The notes beneath the pieces are model-generated. The model was not told the origin of the DNA, did not search any database, and saw nothing but the letters and a program-made list of their open reading frames with translations. Made by a program: the position numbers and the translations under genes. A stretch of 8,577 nucleotides of DNA from the NCBI GenBank assembly GCA_030038715.1, contig JASHSO010000022.1, forward strand, positions 1 through 8,577, given 5' to 3'. Position 1 is the stretch's first letter; each line of letters begins with the position of its first letter. Below, in pieces: positions 1 through 5,736 of the stretch. The DNA is from Streptosporangiaceae bacterium. GTDB lineage: Bacteria > Actinomycetota > Actinomycetes > Streptosporangiales > Streptosporangiaceae.

Positions 1-58
1 TGAACCGGCGGCCTCTTCGTCCCGAACGAAGCGCGCTGCCAAGCTGCGCTACACCCCG
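1..58 (-). tRNA. tRNA-Pro, anticodon CGG (partial, 3' end outside window)
   Basis: Read on the minus strand from position 58, the sequence folds as a tRNA. It has a 7-nt acceptor strand CGGGGTG, TA, a D arm GCGC/GCGC with a 9-nt loop containing GG, one linker G, an anticodon stem CTTCG/CGAAG around the loop TTCGGGA, a 5-nt variable region, and the T-stem strand GCCGG followed by TTCA. The loop places CGG at positions 34-36, so the tRNA reads the proline codon CCG. The remaining T-arm, the acceptor 3' strand and any encoded CCA lie beyond position 1. The gene starts 17 nt after the stop codon of the metallophosphoesterase and points the same way, so the two may share a transcript. I saw no terminator between them. 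Confidence 0.9.
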
Positions 59-75
59 CGAACCGCCCGAGAAGT

Positions 76-987
76 CTAGCCGATCCGGGCTACGAGGGTG
101 AGCAGCGTGGCCTCGGGCCGGCAGCAGAACCGGACCGGCGCATAGGGCGAGGTGCCAAGGCCAGCCGAGACGTGCAGCCAGGGTGGGGTAGCGAGGCCGG
201 CATCGGGGTAGGAGTGCAGGCCGCTCGCCATGGCGCGGGAGATCCCGCAGTTTGTGACCAGCGCGCCGCTGCCGGGCAGCCGGAGCTGGCCGCCATGGGT
301 GTGGCCAGCCATCAGCAGATCGAAGCCGTCGGCGACGAACTGGTCGAGAACGGCCGGCTCGGGCGAGTGCAGCACGGCGAGCCGCAAGTCGGCGCGCGGA
401 TCAGCGGGCCTGGCAACGTCGTCGTAGCTGTCTCTGCGGATGTGCGAGTCGTGCACGCCGGACACCTCGATGTCGAGGTCACCGGCCTTGATCCGGCCAC
501 GCTGGTTGTTCGCGTTGAACCAGCCCGCGCTCTCCATGCCGTCGCCCAGCTCGGCCCAGGGCAGGTCCGGCACGTCGCGGGCGTGTTCGCGAGTGCTGGT
601 GCGCCACAGGTACCTGGCGGGGTTAGCCAGCTTGGGGGAATAGAGGTCATTCGAGCCGTAGACGAAAACGCCGGGCCGACCCAGCAGCGGGCCTAGCGAC
701 GCCAGGAACGGGCCCACCGCCTGGGGATGCGCGATCGAGTCGCCGGTGTTGACGACCAGGTCAGGCTCGAGCGCGTCCAGGGAGCGTAGCCAGGACATCA
801 GCCGGTGCCGCCCCGGTGTGAGGTGCACGTCGGAGATGTGCAAGACACGCAGCGGCGTCGAGCCAGGCGCGAGCACCGGGACTTCGAGCCGACGCAGTGC
901 GAACCAGTTGCGCTCGATGACGCTGGCGTAGCCCAGGCCAGCCGCGCAGGCCAGGGCACTGGCCGTGATCACGGTCTGCGCTCGCAT
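76..987 (-). CDS. Membrane-anchored calcineurin-like metallophosphoesterase
   Basis: This 303-residue protein has a hydrophobic N-terminus (about residues 5-22), probably a signal anchor, followed by a calcineurin-type metallophosphoesterase domain from about residue 46. The metal-binding motifs are visible in order: DVH (53-55), GD (82-83), GSND (111-114, where many relatives have GNHD), a lone His in LHSPE (207) and GHTHGG (228-233). The family hydrolyses phosphomonoester or diester bonds with two metal ions; the substrate here cannot be read from sequence. By position it corresponds to Rv3683 of M. tuberculosis, next to the PBP/whiB4 block. The ATG at 987 begins the hydrophobic segment. 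The purine-rich GGGTGG directly abuts it, so the ribosome site is not convincing. It is divergent from the GatB/YqeY gene across 71 bp. Confidence 0.88.
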   Translation of the reverse strand: MRAQTVITASALACAAGLGYASVIERNWFALRRLEVPVLAPGSTPLRVLHISDVHLTPGRHRLMSWLRSLDALEPDLVVNTGDSIAHPQAVGPFLASLGPLLGRPGVFVYGSNDLYSPKLANPARYLWRTSTREHARDVPDLPWAELGDGMESAGWFNANNQRGRIKAGDLDIEVSGVHDSHIRRDSYDDVARPADPRADLRLAVLHSPEPAVLDQFVADGFDLLMAGHTHGGQLRLPGSGALVTNCGISRAMASGLHSYPDAGLATPPWLHVSAGLGTSPYAPVRFCCRPEATLLTLVARIG

Positions 988-1058
988 CCACCCATGGTGC
1001 CATGGCCCGCGAAGTGGTCAGACCGCTCACCCAGCGGCCGAGGCGGCACTATAGGCCC
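988..1058. promoter_or_regulatory. Divergent promoter region, metallophosphoesterase / GatB-YqeY
   Basis: These 71 bp separate two divergent starts. On the minus strand positions 1048-1053 read TATAGT, a near-consensus -10 hexamer, about 60 nt upstream of the metallophosphoesterase ATG. On the plus strand the overlapping hexamer CACTAT (1047-1052) sits 6 nt before the GatB/YqeY ATG and would suit a leaderless transcript. I found no convincing -35 element for either direction. The assignment is inference from spacing only. Confidence 0.35.
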
Positions 1059-1514
1059 ATGACCACACTCAAGGAGCGGCTGCGGGGCGATCTGGTTACC
1101 GCGATGAAGGCCAGGGATGACACGCGCGTGCGGGCACTTCGGATGGCCCTTACTGCCATTAGTAACGAGGAGGTCTCCGGGACTGCGGCCCGCGAGCTGA
1201 CCGACGACGAGGTGGTCAGGATCCTCGGGCGGGAGGCCAAGCGGCGCCGGGAAGCGGCGGCGGCGTTCGCCGCGGCGGGGCGGGCCAGCCAGGCCGCGGC
1301 CGAACTCGCCGAGGAGGACGTGCTAGCCGGATACTTGCCCGCACAGTTGGACGACGACGAGTTGGCCGCTATCGTCGCGGCGGCCATAGCCGAGACCGGC
1401 GCTTCGGGCCCGGCTGGCATCGGTCCGGTGATGAAGGTCGTTACGCCCAGGGTAGCTGGCCGGGCCGAAGGCGCTCGGGTTGCGGCCATCGTGCGGAGCC
1501 AGCTCGCAGGCTGA
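1059..1514 (+). CDS. GatB/YqeY domain-containing protein
   Basis: This 151-residue protein is the usual length for the YqeY family. Recognisable family features are an N-terminal basic helix with LRM (27-29), a charged Ala-rich helical middle (about 40-90), YLP (92-94), GPVMK (122-126) and GRAEGARV (134-141). The fold resembles the C-terminal domain of GatB, the subunit of the tRNA-dependent amidotransferase, and a tRNA-related role has been proposed. There is no catalytic GatB domain, and the real function is unknown. I chose the ATG at 1059 because homologues begin just before the LKERL helix; an extension to 1002 adds an unrelated basic stretch. No Shine-Dalgarno sequence precedes it. It converges with the PBP gene, leaving only 15 bp between the two stop codons and no clear terminator. 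Confidence 0.88.
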   Translation: MTTLKERLRGDLVTAMKARDDTRVRALRMALTAISNEEVSGTAARELTDDEVVRILGREAKRRREAAAAFAAAGRASQAAAELAEEDVLAGYLPAQLDDDELAAIVAAAIAETGASGPAGIGPVMKVVTPRVAGRAEGARVAAIVRSQLAG

Positions 1515-1529
1515 CGGCGCCGACGCTGG

Positions 1530-3821
1530 TCAGTGGCCGTGCGCCTGGAACGGTGGCGTGGGCGGAGGCGGCCCCGGCTGCACCGGCGGCACGGGCGGCT
1601 CCGGGAGCCCGCCGGGATTGTGATGGGTCGCCTTCTTGGGCGTGACGACCTTCGGAGCACCCAGCCCGTTGCCCTCGGAGAAGAACCTATGCGGTGGGTA
1701 GACGAACCCGATGGGCGGCCCGAGGTCCGCGTGCGTGAAGGTCTCTTGCCAGGTCGCGGCGGGAGCGTTGTCGCCGTACATCTGACCCGGGCAGGCGAGG
1801 CCGCCGCCGAACTCGGTACTCTCCCGGTAGCACGAGTTCTGCCCGATCATCGCGCCTGCCCCGGTCGGGTTCACCGGGTTGAACACCGATACGTAACCGG
1901 CCAGCGTGGGAGTGTAACCCGCGAAGGCGGCGTAGAAGCCGCCGTTGGCCGTTCCGGTCTTCCCCGCCGCCGGGCGGCCGATGCCGCGGCCGTCGGCCGT
2001 CGCGCCGGGTACTGACAGCACTCCCTGCAGGATGTAGTTGGCCGCATCCGCGACTCCGGCCGGCATGTCCCTGCGGCAATGCGGCTTGGCGGCGTCCAGC
2101 TCCCTGCCCGTCGCCTGCACGACGATCTTGGAGATGGCCTGCGGGCTGCAGTACACGCCGCCCGCCGCCACCGAGGCGTAGGCGGCCGCCATGCTCATCG
2201 GGGAGACATCGATCGCGCCGAGCGTGAAGCTCTGGATGTCGTCAGCGGGCGGCCCGGCATCGGGGCCGTGCTTATCGGCCTTCAGCAAAGACGTGCCGTC
2301 CGCCCTGGTCATGCCCATCTCGACCGCTGTCTTGACCACGTTGCACAGGCCGACCTGCCGCTCCAGGTTGGCGAAGTAGATGTTGACCGAGTCGACCGTG
2401 GCCTGGTTCAACTCCCAGATCTGGGTGCCCTTGCTTGGTCCCTCGGCGTTGTGGAAGGTAAACGGTGCCACGTACTGGCCCTGGCAGTTGGAGTACGGGC
2501 CGACCGTCATCGGCGAGGTGATCTTGATCTGGTGCCCGAACGGGTAACCCTGCTCGAGCGCTGTCACCAGCGTGAAGATCTTCGATGACGATCCGGTCTG
2601 CACGCCCTCGCCGCCGCCGTACTCCGAGTTGACCGCGTAGTCGATCTCGTCCTGTCCCCGGCCGTTCCCGTACGGCCGGTTCACCGCGATTGCCCGGACC
2701 GCGCCAGTCCCCGGTGTGATCAGTACCTCAGTGTCGGCATTGCCGCCGGGATTGTAGGTGCCATTGTCGTGCGGCTCGACGTAGTTGACCGCATGCTCTG
2801 CGGCCTGCTGGTCGCGCATATTCATCGTCGTGTAGATGGCCAGCCCGCCGGTGGTGTTGATCTCGTTCCAGACCGACGGGTAATTGCGTTCGAGCACGTG
2901 CTGGACGTAATCGCAGAAGAAGGCGGCTTCGCTTGCGTGCGGGCTGGCGCAGCCGGTTTGCAGCGGTGCTGCCGAAGTATCGAGGCCTAGCGGCATCTTC
3001 TCGGCCGCCGCGGCCGCGGCGCTGGTCACGTAGTGCAGCTGAGCCATCCGAGTCAGCACTGTGTTGCGTCGAGTAATCGCGTTGGACGGGTAGAGCAGCG
3101 GGTTGTACTCGGTCGGGTCCTGCACGATGCCGGCTAGCAGTGCCGCCTCTGGCAGGGTGAGCTGCGACGCCGACTTGGAGAAGTAAACCTCAGAAGCCAC
3201 CTGGATGCCCCAGGCGTGGTTAGAGAAGAAGGCGACATTGAGGTAAGCAGCCAGGAGTTGGTCTGCGGTCATCTCGTGCTCGACGGTCGCCGCGACCCGG
3301 AGGTCTTGCAATTTGCGCTGGAGCGTCGGGGCGAACGCCGATTGCTGCTGAGCTGGCGTGCGTGCCTGGAGTATCCGCACGTTCTTCACGTACTGCTGGG
3401 CCAGCGTGGAAGCGCCCTGCAGTCCCCCGCCGCCAGAGTTGTGCAGGAGAGCACGGATGGTGCCGCGCGGGTCGAGCGCACCCTGGGTGTAGAAAGTGTT
3501 GTCCTCGATCGCCACGATGGCATCCCGCATGACCGGGGCGATCTGGTTGTAGCTGACCGGCACCCGGTAGACGTCGTTCGGATAGAAGTACGTCACAACC
3601 TGGCCTTCGGCGTCGTACACCACGGAGCGGACCGGTGCCGTGCCCAGCTGACCGACCGGCAGCGTTTCGAAGGTGTTGGCAGCGTCACGGACGGCTATCC
3701 CGGCGATGCTGACGAGCGGCAGCGCGATGCCGGCAGCGATGAGGGCCGCAACTACCGCCACGATCGCGAGAGTTCCGGCCGCTCCGAACCTGGTCCCGGC
3801 GCGGCGCCAGGTATGTTGCAC
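1530..3821 (-). CDS. Class A penicillin-binding protein (bifunctional transglycosylase/transpeptidase)
   Basis: This 763-residue protein builds peptidoglycan outside the membrane, polymerising glycan with a GT51 domain and cross-linking with a penicillin-binding domain. It has a short cytoplasmic start and a membrane helix (about 16-40). The GT51 domain covers about 65-260, with the catalytic Glu106 in EDNTFYTQGALD, GASTLAQQYVKN (136-147) and RKLQD (169-173). The transpeptidase domain (about 360-700) has SSSK with nucleophile Ser411, SVN (478-480) and KTG (621-623). A Pro-rich tail (about 738-759) ends the protein. By position it corresponds to ponA2 of M. tuberculosis, but I see no PASTA domain. 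Several GT motif positions depart from the usual consensus (His to Gln, Thr to Ala, Glu to Asp). The start is a GTG; a stop codon lies four codons upstream, no Shine-Dalgarno is present, and the first ATG in frame is at residue 98, inside the GT domain. Confidence 0.93.
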   Translation of the reverse strand: MQHTWRRAGTRFGAAGTLAIVAVVAALIAAGIALPLVSIAGIAVRDAANTFETLPVGQLGTAPVRSVVYDAEGQVVTYFYPNDVYRVPVSYNQIAPVMRDAIVAIEDNTFYTQGALDPRGTIRALLHNSGGGGLQGASTLAQQYVKNVRILQARTPAQQQSAFAPTLQRKLQDLRVAATVEHEMTADQLLAAYLNVAFFSNHAWGIQVASEVYFSKSASQLTLPEAALLAGIVQDPTEYNPLLYPSNAITRRNTVLTRMAQLHYVTSAAAAAAEKMPLGLDTSAAPLQTGCASPHASEAAFFCDYVQHVLERNYPSVWNEINTTGGLAIYTTMNMRDQQAAEHAVNYVEPHDNGTYNPGGNADTEVLITPGTGAVRAIAVNRPYGNGRGQDEIDYAVNSEYGGGEGVQTGSSSKIFTLVTALEQGYPFGHQIKITSPMTVGPYSNCQGQYVAPFTFHNAEGPSKGTQIWELNQATVDSVNIYFANLERQVGLCNVVKTAVEMGMTRADGTSLLKADKHGPDAGPPADDIQSFTLGAIDVSPMSMAAAYASVAAGGVYCSPQAISKIVVQATGRELDAAKPHCRRDMPAGVADAANYILQGVLSVPGATADGRGIGRPAAGKTGTANGGFYAAFAGYTPTLAGYVSVFNPVNPTGAGAMIGQNSCYRESTEFGGGLACPGQMYGDNAPAATWQETFTHADLGPPIGFVYPPHRFFSEGNGLGAPKVVTPKKATHHNPGGLPEPPVPPVQPGPPPPTPPFQAHGH

Positions 3822-3827
3822 GCGAAC

Positions 3828-3833
3828 AGGCTA
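3828..3833 (-). promoter_or_regulatory. Candidate -10 element of the PBP gene (leaderless)
   Basis: On the minus strand TAGCCT (TANNNT form) ends 6 nt before the GTG start codon at 3821, so transcription would begin at or next to the GTG. The absence of a Shine-Dalgarno sequence agrees with this. A possible -35, CTGACC (3849-3854), has a short 15-nt spacer. The TAG inside the hexamer is also the in-frame stop that limits the start. Confidence 0.4.
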
Positions 3834-3848
3834 CGCTGCGTTGGCAGT

Positions 3849-3866
3849 GGTCAGTCGCATGTGACC
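3849..3866. promoter_or_regulatory. Inverted repeat GGTCA-N8-TGACC, possible operator
   Basis: A perfect 5-bp inverted repeat (GGTCA at 3849-3853, TGACC at 3862-3866) lies 28-45 bp upstream of the PBP GTG, over the expected -35 area of its putative leaderless promoter. A dimeric regulator bound here could block or assist polymerase. The half-sites do not have the spacing of CRP-type sites, and I cannot name the protein. Confidence 0.3.
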
Positions 3867-3936
3867 GATTCGCCAGCGTGTTTCCGGCCGCTACAGGAGG
3901 GTCCAGCGCCGTTTCGCTCCGGGCACGTTGCTGTTA

Positions 3937-4157
3937 CGTTCAGTGTGCAGCCGCCTACGCTCCGTTCAGTTATCCGGCCGTTTGGGGGCCGTAGTGTAAC
4001 TGATAGTCACGTGTGTCTGTATAGCTCAACTGGGCTATTCACGAAATGGGCCCGCCGGGGTCTAGCGCTGAGCGCCGGACTTCCGTAAGTTACTCTTCCG
4101 CGACCATCACTGGTCGGAGCCTGTCGCCCCGAGACGGCTCCGGACCGCGACTGAACG
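3937..4157. repeat. Repeated octamer CGTTCAGT upstream of wblA
   Basis: The octamer CGTTCAGT occurs at 3937-3944 and 3963-3970 (26 bp start to start), and its exact reverse complement ACTGAACG at 4150-4157. The second copy also contributes TCAGTTA (3966-3972), which forms a 7-bp inverted repeat with TAACTGA (3997-4003). So four sites share a TCAGT/ACTGA core within 221 bp of intergenic DNA. This looks like a cluster of binding sites for a transcription factor, which is inference. Confidence 0.4.
4101..4146 (+). promoter_or_regulatory. Overlapping alternative hairpins in the wblA upstream region/leader
   Basis: The segment 4112-4146 can form a 13-bp stem. GGTC pairs with GACC, GGAGCC with GGCTCC and GTC with GAC, with single-nucleotide bulges at 4122 and 4142 and a 7-nt loop (4126-4132). 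A second hairpin, CGACCA (4101-4106) with TGGTCG (4111-4116) and a 4-nt loop, shares bases 4112-4116 and so excludes the first. No T-tract follows. If transcription starts near 4103 (after TACTCT), both lie in a leader of about 108 nt. They could affect wblA mRNA stability or translation, or they could be protein-binding palindromes in DNA. Confidence 0.4.
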
Positions 4158-4158
4158 C

Positions 4159-4194
4159 CACCCGGGCGTGATCACCCACCCGGGCGCGAGATCA
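4159..4194 (+). repeat. Imperfect direct repeat just upstream of the wblA ribosome site
   Basis: CACCCGGGCG occurs at 4159-4168 and 4177-4186, 18 bp apart, and each copy is followed by a GATCA (with TGATCA after the first and CGAGATCA after the second). The first copy is joined to the 8-bp palindrome GTGATCAC (4168-4175). The repeat ends next to the GAGGGGG ribosome site. It may be a local duplication or a double binding site. Confidence 0.4.
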
Positions 4195-4210
4195 GAGGGG
4201 GCTGGGCCAG

Positions 4211-4510
4211 ATGTGGATCACGGACTGGACTGCGCGTGCCGCGTGCAAGGGAACGGACCCGGACGAGCTGTTCGTCCAGGGCGCGGCGCAGAACAGGGCC
4301 AAGCTGATCTGCCGTGGCTGCCCGGTCAGGACCGAGTGCCTCGCCGACGCCCTCGACAACCGGATCGAGTTCGGTGTCTGGGGCGGGATGACTGAGCGTG
4401 AGCGCCGCGCACTACTGCGCCGTCGGCCCGATGTCACGTCCTGGCACGAGCTGCTCGAGAACGCGCGCAACCACTACGAGCGGAGCGGAGACGAGCTCGT
4501 CGCGAGCTAG
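4211..4510 (+). CDS. wblA: WhiB-family Fe-S transcription factor WblA (WhiB4 orthologue)
   Basis: This 99-residue protein has the four cysteines that hold the WhiB [4Fe-4S] cluster (Cys12, Cys34, Cys37, Cys43; CX2C-X5-C), the G(V)WGG turn (55-59) and a basic C-terminal segment RRALLRRR (65-72) for DNA contact. The segment DPDELFVQGAAQNRAK (16-31) and TECLADALDN (41-50) are characteristic of WblA, which separates it from other WhiB-like proteins. Streptomyces WblA controls aerial development and represses antibiotic pathways; mycobacterial WhiB4 is a redox-responsive regulator. A ribosome site GAGGGGG lies 9 nt before the ATG. The gene is divergent from the PBP gene and converges with the downstream ATPase gene, with 26 bp between stops. 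Its long upstream region suggests complex control. Confidence 0.95.
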   Translation: MWITDWTARAACKGTDPDELFVQGAAQNRAKLICRGCPVRTECLADALDNRIEFGVWGGMTERERRALLRRRPDVTSWHELLENARNHYERSGDELVAS

Positions 4511-4536
4511 CGACCGCAACTAGCGAGGGCAGACTG

Positions 4537-5736
4537 CTAGGCCTGCCCGAACGCAGACCCGATTCGGCGGAGCCCGTCGAGATCATGCACGTCGTCCGGC
4601 TGCGCCGGGATCTCGGCCACCGGGACGAGCGGGTGCGCCGCCGTGAAATGCTCGGCGATCCTGCGTTGCGCCGTCACCTGCTGCATCCGGTCGGCGTGCC
4701 AGCGCAGCGCGGCAATGGCCACTGAGTTCGACTGCGCGGCCGGCTGCTGGGCCGCGGACTGCAGTACCTCGGCGGCCGCCATGCTGCGGGCTGCGGATAG
4801 CCGGGCCGCGGGTCGCAGGACCTTGTTCAGGATCAGCCCGGCCAGCGGCATCCGCTCCTCGCCGAGCCGCTCGACGAAGTACGACGCCTCTCGTAGCGCG
4901 TCCGGCTCGGGGGAGGCGATGACGAGGAAGGCAGTACCGGGCGCTCGCAGCAGCTGATAGGTGTAGTCGGCTCGCTCCCGGAACCCGCCGAACATCGTGT
5001 CGAGCGCGCTCACGAACGTCTGGACGTCTTTCAGCATCTGAGTCCCGAGCACCTTGGTGAGGATCCCGGTCACCATGCCGAATCCGGCATTGATCATCCG
5101 CAGATACGCTCGGCCGCCGACCTTGGCCGGCCCGGTGAGCAGACGTATCAGCCTGCCGTCGAGGAACCGGGCTAGCCGCTGTGGCGCGTCAAGGAAGTCC
5201 AGGGCCGAGCGGCTCGGCGGCGTGTCGACCACGATCAGGTCCCACTCGTCGGCACGCCGCAACTGGCCGAGCTTCTCCATGGCCATGTACTCCTGCGTGC
5301 CTGCGAAGCTCGAGGACAGCGACTGGTAGAACGGGTTTGCCAGGATCTGGGCCGCGCGGTCCGGGTCGGCGTGCGCCTCGACGATCTCGTCGAAGGTTCG
5401 CTTCATGTCGAGCATCATGGCGTGCAGGCTGCCGCCTGGCGCAGCCCCGTTCCCCTCTTGATCGCTGCCGGAGGAAACGTCAGCGCCCACGCCGTGCACC
5501 AGCCGGGGCGTGTTGTCCAGCGAGGTAAGCCCCATGGACTGGGCAAGTCGGCGGGCGGGATCGACGGTCAGCACCACCACGCGTCTGCCGTGCTCGGCGG
5601 CACGAAGGCCGATCGCCGCCGCGGCGGTGGTCTTACCGACCCCGCCCGATCCGCAGCACACGATGATGCGGGTCCGCCGGTCGCTGATCAGGCGGTCTAT
5701 GTCGAGGAGAGGCGGTGTGCTCGAGTCGGCCATCAT
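4537..5736 (-). CDS. ArsA/Get3-like P-loop ATPase, Rv3680-type subunit
   Basis: This 399-residue ATPase belongs to the ArsA/Get3 branch of SIMIBI proteins. Visible motifs are the Walker A GSGGVGKTT (29-37), the switch I-like TVDPARRL (57-64) with Asp59 at the place of the catalytic Asp of Get3, LAGTQEYMAMEKL-like helix (145-156), switch II VVDTPPSRSALDF (169-181) and the nucleotide-base segment LILNK (301-305). The signature lysine of the usual KGGXGKT loop is Ser30 here, as I recall also for mycobacterial Rv3680. A Gly/Ser-rich insert of about 20 residues (82-101) follows switch I. Rv3679/Rv3680 have been described as homologues of the eukaryotic tail-anchored-protein factor Get3, so arsenite export is unlikely. 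The ATG overlaps the stop of the upstream ATPase gene (ATGA), which implies translational coupling and paired assembly. Confidence 0.92.
   Translation of the reverse strand: MMADSSTPPLLDIDRLISDRRTRIIVCCGSGGVGKTTAAAAIGLRAAEHGRRVVVLTVDPARRLAQSMGLTSLDNTPRLVHGVGADVSSGSDQEGNGAAPGGSLHAMMLDMKRTFDEIVEAHADPDRAAQILANPFYQSLSSSFAGTQEYMAMEKLGQLRRADEWDLIVVDTPPSRSALDFLDAPQRLARFLDGRLIRLLTGPAKVGGRAYLRMINAGFGMVTGILTKVLGTQMLKDVQTFVSALDTMFGGFRERADYTYQLLRAPGTAFLVIASPEPDALREASYFVERLGEERMPLAGLILNKVLRPAARLSAARSMAAAEVLQSAAQQPAAQSNSVAIAALRWHADRMQQVTAQRRIAEHFTAAHPLVPVAEIPAQPDDVHDLDGLRRIGSAFGQA

Larger units (their letters stand above)
3822..4210. other. 389-bp divergent intergenic region between the PBP gene and wblA
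   Basis: No convincing gene lies here; an antisense reading frame that runs in from the PBP gene is a shadow. The region holds a likely leaderless PBP promoter at its left end, an inverted repeat over that promoter's -35 area, several copies of a TTCAGT-type motif (3937-4157), candidate wblA -10 hexamers TAAGTT (4086-4091) and TACTCT (4091-4096), overlapping hairpins (4101-4146), a direct repeat (4159-4194) and the wblA ribosome site GAGGGGG (4195-4201). Part of it (roughly 3990-4110) is visibly richer in A/T than the flanking genes. The length and density of motifs fit a heavily regulated wblA promoter, which is inference. Confidence 0.6.

Noticed and set aside
172..696. Plus-strand open frame inside the metallophosphoesterase gene
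   Set aside because: It lies antisense to a gene with all metal-binding motifs. Long antisense frames are expected in GC-rich DNA, and its translation shows no family features.
1002..1058. N-terminal extension of the GatB/YqeY protein
   Set aside because: The added residues are basic and not family-like, and they would overlap the promoter region; the family start is at 1059.
1498..1529. CCAGC/GCTGG pairing at the end of the GatB/YqeY gene, considered as a terminator
   Set aside because: It is a 5-bp stem with a long loop and no T-tract, so not distinguishable from chance in GC-rich DNA.
3996..4013. Possible CRP site around GTGTAAC...GTCACGTG
   Set aside because: The GTG and CAC halves are 11 bp apart rather than the 8 bp expected for TGTGA-N6-TCACA, so it does not fit.
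3216..4088. 290-codon plus-strand frame running from the PBP gene into the intergenic region
   Set aside because: Most of it is antisense to the GT51 domain, its composition is typical of a shadow frame, and no ribosome site or recognisable motif is present.
4507..4540. CTAGCGA direct repeat and CTAGC/GCTAG inverted repeat between the convergent wblA and ATPase stops, considered as a terminator
   Set aside because: The stems are only 5 bp, have an 11-nt loop and largely arise from the stop codons themselves; too weak to call.
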